Of a stretch of DNA of 64,000 bases, positions 24,021 through 34,689 are shown in pieces. The notes beneath the pieces are model-generated. The model saw only the letters and a program-made list of their open reading frames with translations. It was not told the origin of the DNA and did not search any database. Within the stretch, counting starts at the first letter, position 1. Every line of letters starts with the position of its first letter. The position numbers and the translations under genes were made by a program. Origin of the DNA: Morchella semilibera (lineage: Eukaryota > Ascomycota > Pezizomycetes > Pezizales > Morchellaceae); assembly GCA_009192285.1 (NCBI GenBank), contig WBVU01000003.1, positions 2,449,973 through 2,513,972 of the forward strand, written 5' to 3'.

Positions 24021-25467
24021 TCACCTCTCAACATCTTCACCACCACCCCCTTCTTGTACTTCACCATTGTCCTCCTCGTCCTCCTCGTCCTCCTCGTCCT
24101 CCCCCGAGTCCCCCTCATCAAGGTCCCGCAACGGGAACGTCAATATCGCCGCAATGCCCCCCAACCCGTCCAGCCGTACCCCACTCTCATGGATACTACT
24201 CAACACCAGTGCCTCACCCCCAGCCTTCTTGACCTGCTCCACCATCCTGACATACCTCCTTCGCTCGGCAATCTTGTCACTGCGAAACAAGCTATTGCTC
24301 ACCAGCAGCGTGCCCACGGCGCCCTTCTCGACGGCGCGCGCAACCTCGCGTGGCCCGTACCACGCCCGCGTCTCGTCCGCGCTCATCATCTCGAAGAAGC
24401 TCTCGACGGCGCGCGTCTCGCGCGCAAACTTTGTGTCGGTCAGCTTGGCCACCACGGCCGGCGACTTGAGGACCTCGTTGAGCGAGTGGATGTGGCCGGA
24501 GGTGCAGTGCACCACGACGAACTTGGGCTTGGCGACGAGGACGGCGCGGGCGTCGGTGCGCAGCGCGGCGGCGAAGATGTGTTCGCGCAGACCCTCGGCG
24601 ACGAAGCCGGGGGAGGCGAGGAGGATCACTTTGAGGGCTGTAAAGTCAAAGTGCCGCAGGAGGGATTGGTAGGTGGCTTCGTAGAACTTTTCGAGACCCT
24701 GTCGGGGGTGAGTAGGTGATATGTTTGCGGGGGAGGAGGGGAGATACCTTTTCGTAGTTTGAGACTATGCCCCTCCGTTTTCGCGGAACGGGGACCTCCA
24801 CTTTCTGCCGTAGGACCGTCATATGGTCCGTAATAAAGCACACATTCGCCAGCCCTTTTACACGGCCATCATCAACCTATGCTCTCGAACAATAATAACG
24901 GCCTCCGCCATATATATACATATATATACATACATACCCTCCTGCAGCACCACGGCACCAATCTCTGACCTCTCCCCGGCATCGCACGCCTCCCTGATCG
25001 TGTTGAGCGTGACCGAGTCCCACTCTGCCTTTATGATGGTAAAGTTCCTGTGCAGCTCCAGGTCGAGGGTGTGGTGGGCGCCGACGGCCACATGCTTGTT
25101 CTCCTCGCAGACACGCCCGTTGAGGTGCAGCTGGCCGGCCTGGGCGTCAAAGTCCACCCTGTCCACCTGGATGGTGAGGACCGTCTGGATGCGATGGGAC
25201 TGCGTGGAGCCCGTCTTGGACTCGAGCGTAACGCGGCGGATGGCGTTGGCGCGGAGACGGTCGCCGGGGCGGATGAGGTTGAAGGCGTGCCACTGTAGGG
25301 AGAGAGAGGGTGTGTGAGATGGGTTAGGAGGAGGAGGAGGAGGAGGAGGAGGAGGAGGAGGAGGAGGAGGAAGAGGAGGAGGAGAGTACCATATCTTCGG
25401 GCTCTTCGGGGAAGAGGGTCACAAAGCCTGTCATGTCGCGCTCGACGGCTCTCCTTATTAACTTCAT
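24021..25467 (-). CDS. Dom34/pelota, ribosome-rescue factor
   Basis: Four exons (25467-25390, 25292-24938, 24854-24748, 24698-24021) give 405 residues in the order of the eRF1-like family. The N-terminal domain runs from MKLIRRAVERDMTGFVTLFP through WHAFNLIRPGDRLRA (about residues 1-130). The central domain has EGLANVCFIT and VEVPVPRKRRG. The C-terminal domain runs from about residue 275 and ends in a long Glu/Asp tail. There is no GGQ motif, as expected: Dom34, with the GTPase Hbs1, splits stalled ribosomes in no-go and non-stop decay rather than releasing peptides. Intron 1 (25293-25389) is almost entirely a GGA/TCC repeat. Strong C/G third-base use marks the 3' half. Confidence 0.95.
25326..25383. 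repeat. GGA trinucleotide repeat within Dom34 intron 1
   Basis: About 19 near-perfect GGA units (TCC on the coding strand) occupy most of the 97-nt intron. The tract gives a long polypyrimidine run ahead of the CTACAG acceptor. Confidence 0.85.
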
Positions 25468-26369
25468 TTTGTTTATTTCTTCTCTATGCAGATAATAATA
25501 GCAACAATAATATAAAGAGAGAGCGAGAGAGAGAGGGTTGTGAATAGTCGAGTCTCTATCCAAGAAATATAAATCGAAATCTCGAGTGCTTTTCCGATGA
25601 AGTGGAGCCGGTGACGTCTTGTGGCCTGATAAGATTTAATCTGATATGATATGATAACTTGATAAGTGATAAGATGGGATGAATAAGATAAGATAAGATA
25701 GGGATCGACTTCTGTTTCCCGACAGCCAACTGAACTGGAGGTAAAACCGGTCCTCGTATCATTGGCATCGCCAGTACAGGCACCGTCAACGCAGTAAGAT
25801 TGCAGAATAAGCATCCCTCCAGTTGTGGTGTTAACGAGACTTTGGGCCAAAGTTATAAAGCAAATCCCCCCTACTGAGCGTCTAGCAGTTCTACGCAGGG
25901 TCTGCTGTATTCGATGTTCGTGCCCCAGATACTTCAAACCCAGGCCCCTATACCCCCTACAGTATAGACGGTTGAGCAGACACTACATGATATAGCAGTC
26001 AATGCTGAATACAGATCCTTTTCTAGCACGGCCCCATCTACTCCAGAGCTATGAAATTAATCAGGCTTGCAGTGCGGGCCATCACGTTAAGCGGAATGCT
26101 TACCGAATGCCGGTGAGCCTCGGCCCCTCCCCCACTTTGGCACCGTACCGTACAGTTACTTATGCCTATGATCTAGAGCAGAGAAGGGGAAAGAGACGAT
26201 TGCCTATCCCATTGATATTGGTGGTTGATATATCTACTCATACAAGGATAACAACCATCTCACTGACTGCTGGCTGGCTGACCCGCCATCAATTCCATGA
26301 AGTATCTACAGATCACACGTGAAGGAAGGACAGAAGCCTGGTCTTCCCTCGGGCACCAGCTCAGCTGTT
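25468..26369. other. Divergent promoter region, Dom34 and Nudix genes
   Basis: About 900 bases lie between divergent genes. A short AG repeat (25516-25537) and a cluster of GATAAG sites (25628-25702) are present. No gene is supported. Confidence 0.5.
25628..25702. promoter_or_regulatory. Cluster of GATAAG sites
   Basis: GATAAG occurs at 25628, 25661, 25668, 25687 and 25692 in one orientation, with GATAGG at 25697. HGATAR is the binding site of fungal GATA factors (nitrogen, iron or light regulators). The sites lie about 160-235 bases upstream of the Dom34 start and about 670-740 upstream of the Nudix gene. Part may simply be a GATAA microsatellite. Confidence 0.4.
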
Positions 26370-27476
26370 ATGTCTAATACCTGGAATCTCTCCTTCACCC
26401 GTAATCTCCTGCGGTCCGTCAGCATCAACCTCTCCGGTACTCAGAGGCATCGACATAGACAGCTCCCCCGCCTGAGCAATACTACTGCCAGAATGACATC
26501 AACTACAGCAAAGACACCTACAGTCCCGCGCCTCAGCGCCAGGTACATACCTGCTCCCTTCCACTCTCAACTTCCAAATACTAGATTTAATTTTACAAAG
26601 CATTCTAACATACAAGACAGCCTACTCCTAATCAACCCCCGCAACGAAATCCTCCTCGTCCACCGCCCCACCCACTCGAGCACCTTCCCCAACGCCCACG
26701 TCTTCCCCGGCGGCGCCACCTCCCCCGACGACAGCACCTCCCCAAGCCCGCTCAAGCTCTGCGCCATCCGCGAGACCTTCGAGGAGACCGGCCTGCTCCT
26801 CACCCACCCGCCTCCCCCGCCATCAGTCATCTCCACCATCTCCGAGGCGCGCTCGCAGATCCACGCCGGCAAGCTCTCGTTCACGGCCTACCTACAATCC
26901 CACAACCTCGCGCCGGCGCTCGACGACCTCATCCCGTTCACGACGTGGATCACGCCGAAATCAATGTCCCGCCGCTTCGAGGCGCACATGTTCCTCTCCC
27001 TCCTCCCGGACACCACCACCACCACCACCACCACCACCTCGCAGCAGCAGCAGCCCACCAGCGACGGCGGCATCGAGATCCTGTCGACGCGCTTCCTCGC
27101 ACCGCAGGCCGCGCTCGACGCCGCGCGCAGGGACGAGCTCGTCTTCTTCCCGCCGCAGTTCTACCTGCTGTCCATGCTGGCGCCGTACCTCTCCGACGAC
27201 AACGTGGGGATCGAGGACCACTCTGCCGGCGTGCGTAGGAGGAGGAGGCTGGTGCGGTTTGCGCGGGAGGGGTTTGGCGGCCTGGTGATGGAGCCGACGC
27301 CGCTCAAGAGGTTGCCCGACGGGAGGGTGGTCATGGGGCTGGGCGAGAGGGGTGATGGCGAGAGGGTGGTGGTTATTCAGCTCGCGGTGAAGGGGGAGCC
27401 GAGGGGGTTGGAGATTGTGGGGAGGGGGAAATGGCGAGGTTGTAGGTGGCATGTATGTATGCCCTTTGGGCTGTAG
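26370..27476 (+). CDS. Nudix hydrolase, NUDT19-like
   Basis: A single exon encodes 368 residues from the first in-frame ATG. Another Met at 26494 is possible. The Nudix region starts DSLLLINPRNEILLVHRP, then VFPGGATSPDDS, a short insert, and LCAIRETFEETGLLL, which supplies the REx2EE core. The spacing between GG and RE is longer than in the classic box, as in the NUDT19/NUDT7 group that cleaves CoA and related diphosphates. The Arg-rich, acid-poor first 40 residues could be a mitochondrial presequence. A His/Thr-coding CAC repeat (DTTTTTTTTTSQQQQP on the protein) sits near 27011-27050. The substrate is unknown. Confidence 0.85.
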   Translation: MSNTWNLSFTRNLLRSVSINLSGTQRHRHRQLPRLSNTTARMTSTTAKTPTVPRLSARYIPAPFHSQLPNTRFNFTKHSNIQDSLLLINPRNEILLVHRPTHSSTFPNAHVFPGGATSPDDSTSPSPLKLCAIRETFEETGLLLTHPPPPPSVISTISEARSQIHAGKLSFTAYLQSHNLAPALDDLIPFTTWITPKSMSRRFEAHMFLSLLPDTTTTTTTTTSQQQQPTSDGGIEILSTRFLAPQAALDAARRDELVFFPPQFYLLSMLAPYLSDDNVGIEDHSAGVRRRRRLVRFAREGFGGLVMEPTPLKRLPDGRVVMGLGERGDGERVVVIQLAVKGEPRGLEIVGRGKWRGCRWHVCMPFGL

Positions 27477-28634
27477 ATAGTCTTTTTATTATTATTCTAG
27501 AGTCGGTATCGTGAGTATGGCCAGCTAGCTCGTGAGATCACTCTGGAGCCTGTAAAATAAAACGGTATCATTATGTATATACAAGAACAATAGCCCATAG
27601 AGTAGAAATGGTGCTTCCCCCCACCCAGGCAGTTTAAAGGAATAAAAGCTCGGGGATATTCACTCCCACGACAGAGAGGACTTTGCAAGTAACATACCCC
27701 AAATTCCTGGAGTCTAGATGCCTTTGTAGGTATGTCTACCTGTGCTCACCACGAAGTATTGAGTGAGTATTGTGCAGCCGTGACCAACGCCGCGAACACA
27801 AGAATAATTTCCCCCCAAAAAAACACCCACCAGAAAGAACATCATTGACCTCCTCCCGTCTCCCCCAAACCAACCCCTAACCCAAGATCACGTGACCCCT
27901 CGAAAACAGCACCTCCGACAGCGAGGTCGAGCTTCCTTTATACCCACGGCCGGCGTCGCACCAACAATTTCAAACACGACTGGGACTTTTCACTCAGGCT
28001 CGAGGAAGCATGCAGGCTCGAGAGAATGCTCCGAGCGGGCCAATCAGCGGTGGCCGACAGGGATCACACCGAGCCTGAGCAGGGGGGCAAAGTGCACTTG
28101 TCGCGGATGTGATTGGGTGGTTAATCGCGCAAGAGTGGGAATCAGGCTCGAGGATGGGGAAAAAAACCCTCAGGCTCAGGCTCGAGGAGGATGCAACCTG
28201 ATTGGTTGGTTGGGTTCGGGTCGGTTGGGTGGGTGGGTCGGGGGGTGTCACAGGGTGAGGATCGTCGGTTCTGCATGCACCCTGGACTGGGTACATGCAC
28301 CTGAACTGGACATATGTAACATATATGAGTTCATAGGCTTCGATAAGGAGTTCTCGTCGAGCCTGAGGAAGTTCTCGTCGAGCCTGAGACCTGAGATTCA
28401 TATTGACTGACTGAAATCTAGGTATATTCATTACGATTGGATTATAAAATCATACTACATGCATCTATGGCCAACAAAGCTGTCCCTACTGCTACCACAC
28501 ACATGCACACAAGAAACGCGGTAGCATGAATCCCTCCTCCCCCCTCCCTTTTTCAAAGAATAAGGACCTCCGTGATTGCATTGAGGGCCAAATCTAACAA
28601 ACAGACTTTCTAAAGTACCACCAACAATGCGCTT
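27477..28634. other. Convergent intergenic region with CAGGCTCGAG repeats
   Basis: This lies between the 3' ends of the Nudix and Hos2 genes. An open frame of 172 codons at 27892-28410 does not begin with ATG, is compositionally repetitive, and shows no domain. The main content is the CAGGCTCGAG repeat cluster listed separately. Confidence 0.5.
27995..28390. repeat. Clustered CAGGCTCGAG motifs in both orientations
   Basis: CAGGCTCGAG occurs at 27995, 28013, 28143 and 28177. The reverse form, CTCGAGCCTG-like, occurs as GTCGAGCCTGAG near 28358 and 28379 inside a 21-bp tandem (TTCTCGTCGAGCCTGAGGAAG, second copy starting 28372), and GAGCCTGAG also occurs at 28071. The grouping is far denser than chance for a 10-mer. 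Confidence 0.75.
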
Positions 28635-30196
28635 TTATCTATCTTCCTGTTTGATAAGGTCGCTACGGAGGTTATCCAGATCCGGTGGTATCTCTTGTAG
28701 CTGCACGCTCGGCGCATGCTGTATATATCGCAGCTGGTCCAATATTTTGATCTTCATGCTCTCGAGATACTTCTTTGTATTCTTGTTCTCGTACCTACCC
28801 TCTTTGCTGAGTGATGGGTGGAGCTTGTAGTCTGGTCCAAAGTATTCCCTGTATGGTGTCCGCGCTGGAAGCTCGTCATCCACAGCTACGTCTAGGCAGA
28901 TTCTAATCCCGATATATCATATCAGTAATTGACCGTCAAGTAATAGAAAAGGAGAAGAGGGAATGATAAGGAGGACAAACGCGGTCTCATATGTCCAAAG
29001 CCTTGAAACGTTCCGTGGAGTATAACCACCACCGCCCAAAACTAGTAATGGGAGATCAAGCTTCTTTACAAAGTCCACACATGCTCCATGGGCCTTGATA
29101 TTGAGGTTAAAACAGCCTAGCCTATCGCATCCTAGTGAATCCGCACCACATTGAAGCACTATACTGCTTGGTCGATATGTATTGACCACTGGTCCAACGA
29201 TCCCCGTGAACAGCCGAATGTAGGATTCATCGTCAATCCCATCCTTCAACGGCACATTGAGAGCATAATGCTTTCCCGCTCCCCCACCCACGTCATCCCA
29301 ATTCCCCGTCCCCGGGAAAAAGTTATCCTTATCATACTTGTGAAACGACAGCGTCATAACCCTATCCGTCGAGAAGAATGCCTGCTCGACACCGTCGCCA
29401 TGGTGCACATCTATATCGATATAGAGGACCCTCGGATGCACACGTAGAAGCTGAAGGATCGCGAGAACAATGTCGTTGACGTAGCAGAAGCCCGAAGCCT
29501 CGGACTTTTTGGCGTGGTGGAGACCGCCGGACCAGTTGATGGCGATGTCGGATTGGCCGTTGATGAGCTTCTTTGCAGCGTCCAGAGAGGCGCCGGCGTA
29601 GAGGGTGCAGTAGTTCCAGATGCCGTCAAAGATGGGGCAGTCGTCGCCAATATTGAATTTTTGGAGGTCGGCGGAGAACTTTTCGGTATTTTCGGGGGTG
29701 ACACTTGGGTGCGCAATCGCGTTAGATTTTGAGATTCGGTGACTAGAGTAGGAGAGCCAATTGCAGTTAGAAGGGGGGGGGGGGTGGCACCGTTTGAGGA
29801 AATCGAGATAGTCGGAGCCATGGAACTCCCGCAACTCGTCCTCTGCCGCTGGGCGGGTGGAATAGTTATCCATGTACTTTTGCAACCCATATCCGAGGAC
29901 CAGTTGATTGGTCAAGGTCAATCTCCACGGCTTCATAGGATGGGCCGTCCCGAAATGGTGGTTCTCAGCCTCTGCATTATGATGGTACGAAACCTTGTTT
30001 GCCAGGCGAAACCATGAGCTATTGAGATCCTTTCTCATACACACAAGTAGTTTTCCCCGGGGAGCAGTGAAGCTCTCACCTTTTTCTTTATACACCCGTC
30101 GAGAGGAACAGAGGGCGATATTGTGGATGCGGTTTTGGAGTCGAATGAGAAGGTTGAACCGTTTACCCATGTGTCGTAGGTCTGGACTATCGACAT
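28635..30196 (-). CDS. HOS2: Class I histone deacetylase, Hos2/HDAC3 type
   Basis: Four exons (30196-30080, 29993-29791, 29703-28981, 28902-28635) join in phase to 436 residues. The protein has VSYHHN then [20 protein letters not shown], the active-site pair in [21 protein letters not shown], the zinc and charge-relay residues in [14 protein letters not shown], and [19 protein letters not shown]. The N-terminal HHFG...[11 protein letters not shown] pattern and the C-terminal [16 protein letters not shown] pattern fit Hos2 better than Rpd3. Hos2 is the deacetylase of the Set3 complex in the nucleus. The last intron uses a GTTTGT donor and was placed because it gives [15 protein letters not shown]. 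The gene shares a short divergent promoter with an ING/PHD gene. Confidence 0.93.
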
Positions 30197-30671
30197 CTTG
30201 AGATTGTTCAGGATAGGTGCTCTGCTAAGCTTGTTCGGGTTTTGAGATATAGCCTGATAGCAGTAACAGCAGCGCTGAGTAGAGAGATATAAGACAACGA
30301 TTGAGCTTCTTTGTAGGTGTTGATAAAGCTTCGAAGGATGTTCAGGTGTCTTAGGCACTGACTGTCTATAGAGTAGTACGAGACTTGAGGGGAGGATCCA
30401 GGAAACCACGAACGAGTCCCATCTAACCCCAGTCGGTCATCGTGGTGTAACGCTTAAGTTGAGCCGCATCTAACTTCTCTAGGGGCTGGCAACGCGCCAT
30501 GCTATACGAGGCTAATCCCCGATAGCACGTGCCTGCATCTGGACAACTCTCAACGTCACCTCATCACATCAACATTAAACAGCATCTTAGATCTCTTGTA
30601 AGCTGATCCGTCGTTCCTTTGACTCCTTCCATCATCTCTATCATCATCTCTATAAAGATCCTCATACCAAT
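30197..30671. promoter_or_regulatory. 475-bp bidirectional promoter, Hos2 and ING genes
   Basis: The two start codons face away from each other with 475 bases between them. The ING side ends in pyrimidine-rich ATCATCTCTATCATCATC-like sequence. No TATA box is obvious on either side and no other gene fits. Confidence 0.6.
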
Positions 30672-31265
30672 ATGGCTGAAGACGCCGCCACCGTTCTAGA
30701 GCAGTTCATCAACGATGGTTAGTTGGAACACCCCCCCCCCTCCCCCCCTCCCCATCTCTATAGAGGTTCTCTTAGGCACAAAAGTGTTTAATGAAAGCTC
30801 TACTAATACATGACTGTAGTCGCCAATCTTCCGGCGGAAATAGCACATATTTACGAGGAGATACAGGCCAAAGACAGGGTCCTCAAGGACCATCGTGATA
30901 ATGCCTTGGCACGTGATAATTCGTTACAAAAGTTTATCAAAAACCATGGAAGTCACGTGGAGAATCCCAAGGAGGCCGTGTATGTGGAGCAGATAAGAAA
31001 GAGCCATAAACGCATTGAACAGATCCAGGATGAGAAGTTGGTGCTGGCGAAAAAGGCGGTGGATCTGGTAAGTTTAATGACGCGTTGTTGCGGATGTGTT
31101 CCCTCTCGCGATGAAAAGACTAGTGGATATCACCAACCCTGCATATTCATTGCCTTATATCTTGATTTCCTTCGGTATCTCGTAGAAGTATTCTCAATTA
31201 GTTGCGCTTTTCTCGTTGCTTTGTTAGACCTAATTATAATACCCTCTTTGTCTTTATGCATTCTG

Positions 31266-31300
<35 letters not shown>

Positions 31301-32156
31301 CTTATCTGGACCGGTTTAATCCGACACTAACTCTTTGATAGATGGATAAACACCTGGGTCGGTTAGATGCCAAAATCCAAGATCTTATGCGAGATGGGCT
31401 TATGCCCCCAGACTCAATCATGAACTCTCCTTATCCAAGTAACCTCCCCGTCAATGCTCATACACGTCAACCTTCGATACGAGCTTCCCCCTCCACTATG
31501 GGGCCAACACGTGCTGCCTCTTTTGCTCCTGCATCTACGCATCCAACACCTGCCTCCTCCAATCTTATTCACTCTACTCCTGTCTCTACCCCCACTACAT
31601 CTTTCCCCCCACCACTTTCAGTCTCAACTCCTCGCGACGGCGACACCAACAAACGCCGCCGCTTGACTGTACAAACCTCGGCTGCACCTGCAATCCCATC
31701 AAATCTTGCCTCTAATCCTTCCACACCTGGTATTAAACCTGAGCCTGTAGGCTTAAACTACTCCAATGCTCTCAGCGTTAACACTAAAAAGCGTAAACAA
31801 TCCACGAAACGGGAAGTCTTTACGGACTCATCGGAAGGCGAAGATGACGAGGATGACGATGACACGGGCGAAGACAAACGACCGTATTGTATGTGTCAAC
31901 AAGTATCTTATGGGAATATGGTGGCTTGCGATGCGGCTGATTGTCCATATGAGTGGTTTCATTGGGGTAAGTTTTCCAGCGGTTGTATTTTGTTATTCCT
32001 TTTTCACGAAGAAAAAAATTTATCCACTCCTTGAGAGACACCCTACTAATGAGTGGTCTGGGTATAGCTTGTGTGGAGCTTACCAAGGAGCCACCGGGAA
32101 AATGGTTTTGTCCTGAGTGCGCAATTAGAAGGGAAAAGATGAAGAGCATCAAATGA
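30672..32156 (+). CDS. ING-family PHD-finger chromatin protein
   Basis: Four exons (30672-30717, 30820-31067, 31342-31966, 32068-32156) encode 335 residues. The N-terminal ING helical domain (about residues 5-125) includes [19 protein letters not shown] and [12 protein letters not shown] Ser/Thr/Pro-rich linker contains a KKRKQSTKR nuclear signal and an acidic patch. The C-terminal PHD finger runs [26 protein letters not shown] and KWFCPECA, a full C4HC3 set. Such fingers bind trimethylated H3K4 and target acetyltransferase (Yng1/Yng2) or deacetylase (Pho23) complexes; I lean to the Yng2/NuA4 side without certainty. Intron 2 (274 nt) carries a TA repeat. The last intron splits the PHD finger. 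Confidence 0.92.
31270..31296. repeat. TA dinucleotide microsatellite in ING intron 2
   Basis: About 13 TA units lie inside the 274-nt intron, upstream of the TTTGATAG acceptor. Confidence 0.9.
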
Positions 32157-32869
32157 TAATGATATCCCCTCTTGGCCCTTTTTAATTTGCTCTTTCTTCA
32201 TACTATTTTCGTTAGTGGGGGCAATTTTAAAAATTTGCCCCACTGTGAGTTTCAGTCTGTATAATAAAATATTTACTCATTTCGCCTCCTCTTTTTGACA
32301 GGTTTTATTTCTTTATTTTTTCATTTTTTTTTGACTGGTGTTTAGTTTTTTTCCTTCATCCATTTGTAATCTAGCATCATTGTATTTTTCTTTTGGTCCT
32401 TTCTTTAATTGGGTATAGGGAATTAGTTCAAATTGAGGGCGTATTCATAGATTATGGTTTGTGGGGAGAAGTGGGAAATAAAAAAGTTCTCGTGCTTCGA
32501 TGTTAAAATTACTTTTGGCCAGCTCAATCCATCTGCTATATTTACATCCAATAGGGGTTCTTGTGAATTAGCTTTTAACTGGATTAGATTATGATGAATG
32601 GCCCAGATCAAGACATTTAGACCCTCGAGTGATGTTTAGTGAAGCTACATCTAACGTCAATGATAGCCTCCAAGTCGCTCCAAAACTCCCATAACATCAC
32701 CAGTCCCTCTCTTATACGAACCTGCAGCTTCCCATCCTACACCTAAAGCTGCACCTTCGTGAGTTTATAAGGGAATCTTCCTATCGATATAACTGCCTCC
32801 ACGACAACGTAATCTCCACGCTTCCACCGGCATCTCCACCCCCACAAACCTCCCACCACCTCGCCCTCG
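32157..32869. other. Intergenic region
   Basis: T-rich DNA follows the ING stop and probably holds its terminator and the promoter of the next plus-strand gene. No conserved frame was found. Confidence 0.5.
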
Positions 32870-33853
32870 ATGGAGCCCATTAAGAACGGTAGCTTCTCCT
32901 ACTCCGCCACCGACGGTTTCCTCAACTGCGGTGTCCCCCGCGCCGACAAAAAGGCGCTGCGCCAGTACCTGCACCCCGTGCGCCCCTACCGGCACCACCA
33001 GGCCTGGACCCCGCCAAAGGTCACGGGCAGGTGGTGCAAAGCGCAGCTGGCACACTACGGCATCAAGCCGCTGATGGGGAGTAAGATGGAGCTGGAGGCG
33101 AGGCTGAGGGCCGCCCATGCGGAGGGATTGCTCAAGAAGCAGCCGGCGGAGGTCAAGGTCATGGAGAAGTATATGAGGAAGGAGTGGAAGGCGAGCCACG
33201 ATGAGTATATGAAGAAGGTGAAGAGCGAGCCAAAGACCGAGGAGGGCGGTGATGGCGAAGGAGGGGTACAGGTGAAGTTTGATGCGGATTCTGGGGTCGG
33301 TGTTAAGGATGAAGCGGCTGTAAACCCTGAATACCACCCTGGTTTAGAGGTTGGGGTTAAGAGAGAGAGGAAACGTAAGGTCGGGGGTACAAACACAACT
33401 GCGTTCTCGAAAAAACATGTCTTTGGGACTTGGGAGGTTTCGTGCCCGGATATTCAGGATAATTGGGCGCATACCACTAGCCTCACCATCCTTCTCTTTC
33501 AAGACATTGAGTCCCATAGTGTCGTTGGCGAGATTATATTCGGTATCATGGAGGGAGTTCTTAAGTTCAAGACGAATCCTTCAACTAGGAATCCGAGCGT
33601 GGGATTTGAGTGGGCCGGAGTTGTCGGAGGTGAGGAGACTCAACTGGCGGAGAAGGAAGGAGAGATCAAGTTTTATAGTCGCGGGGAAAGGGCCTACGGT
33701 CATTTTCGGTGCATCGAAGGGGTTGGGAGAAATGTGCAGTTCGAAGCTGTGAAGGTGAGGGAAATGCCAATTAGGGGGAAAGTGGATTTCTCGAGGTATG
33801 CAGCTGCAGCGACTACAGGAAAGGCCTTTGAAGCTGGCATTAAGGGGAAGTGA
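32870..33853 (+). CDS. Unrecognised fungal protein with a SAP-like motif
   Basis: A single exon encodes 327 residues. Near residues 50-80, VTGRWCKAQLAHYGIKPLMG followed by SKMELEARLRAA has the helix-turn-helix spacing of a SAP DNA-binding motif. A highly charged Lys/Glu linker (about residues 80-175) follows, with a basic VKRERKRKVGG patch that may be a nuclear signal. The C-terminal half (about residues 180-310) alternates strand-like segments, such as HVFGTWEVSCPDIQDNW and FGIMEGVLKF, and is probably a folded beta-rich domain. I do not recognise the family. Long open frame, even codon use and clean ends support a real gene, probably nuclear. Confidence 0.75.
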   Translation: MEPIKNGSFSYSATDGFLNCGVPRADKKALRQYLHPVRPYRHHQAWTPPKVTGRWCKAQLAHYGIKPLMGSKMELEARLRAAHAEGLLKKQPAEVKVMEKYMRKEWKASHDEYMKKVKSEPKTEEGGDGEGGVQVKFDADSGVGVKDEAAVNPEYHPGLEVGVKRERKRKVGGTNTTAFSKKHVFGTWEVSCPDIQDNWAHTTSLTILLFQDIESHSVVGEIIFGIMEGVLKFKTNPSTRNPSVGFEWAGVVGGEETQLAEKEGEIKFYSRGERAYGHFRCIEGVGRNVQFEAVKVREMPIRGKVDFSRYAAAATTGKAFEAGIKGK

Positions 33854-34689
33854 GAGGAGAGTCTATTTCTTTTTTTTTTCATTTTGGGTTCTCATTTTTG
33901 ATTTTTGATTTTTGATATTCTTATTTTCTTTATGAATGTGTTTGAGAGGTTTAGCTATCAGGTTGTTTTAGATTGCTTGTTTACCCAATAAATCAGTTAT
34001 TAATGAGACTTGTATTAGAGAGTATTGGATTCAAATTCCACTACCCTGAAGTGAGAAATTAGAATTGCTCCTCGCTGAGGTTGAAGTATCCCTAGAAGGA
34101 AGGGAAATAAGGTCAGAAGAAATAATTCTTTGACTAATCTCTAGGGCTAAATGGCAGCCCTACTAGTTCTAGGTCCTCTTTTCATGATCAGCCACCTGAA
34201 CTGGACTCCCATGTTGATAACTCCTTGACCCGGGAACTCTCGGAGCTGTTGAGTGAGTCATGGAGTAAATCGATCAAATCAACTAATTGAGTGAGTCACC
34301 TTCAATAATAAAGAGCCGAGTGATTTTATGTGAACCGATAAATTAGTAGTGGCGACCAAGTATTTGCTTAGTCATCATGACTTTGATACCTTCCAGATTT
34401 TTGGCACCGTATAAAGCATATTGTCATAAGACCTACTTATAAGACCTTACAGTCTAAAAGGTTGATTAGGCTTCAAAAAGTTACAATGTCATATGTCTCG
34501 TGCCCAGTCTCTTTGTGATTGGTGGTCGCCTGATGACAAATTTGCTTCTAGCAAGGTCCATCCTATCCCCGACGTCATTCGCCTCCGACCTGGACCCTTC
34601 CCCTTCATAAAGCATAACCCCCACCCTGTGCCTGCGAGATATCGAAACACCATTTTTCAAACATCAATCACACCATTAATCGCACCATA
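33854..34689. other. Intergenic region
   Basis: AT-rich DNA with repeated GATTTTTGATTTTTGAT-like sequence just after the upstream stop (33895-33918). No gene was recognised. The last 100 bases are pyrimidine- and A-rich, as in a promoter for the next gene. Confidence 0.5.

Noticed and set aside
24067-25317. Open frames on the plus strand opposite Dom34
   Set aside because: These are antisense shadows caused by the strong GC bias of the Dom34 exons.
27892-28410. 172-codon open frame overlapping the CAGGCTCGAG repeats
   Set aside because: It has no ATG at its start, repetitive sequence and no domain; the repeat explains the open frame.
29411-29890. 159-codon minus-strand frame overlapping Hos2
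   Set aside because: It is an alternative frame of the Hos2 exons; the deacetylase frame carries the conserved motifs.
34000-34060. Possible tRNA because of GGATTCAAATTCC
   Set aside because: The upstream 75 bases give no cloverleaf or A box.
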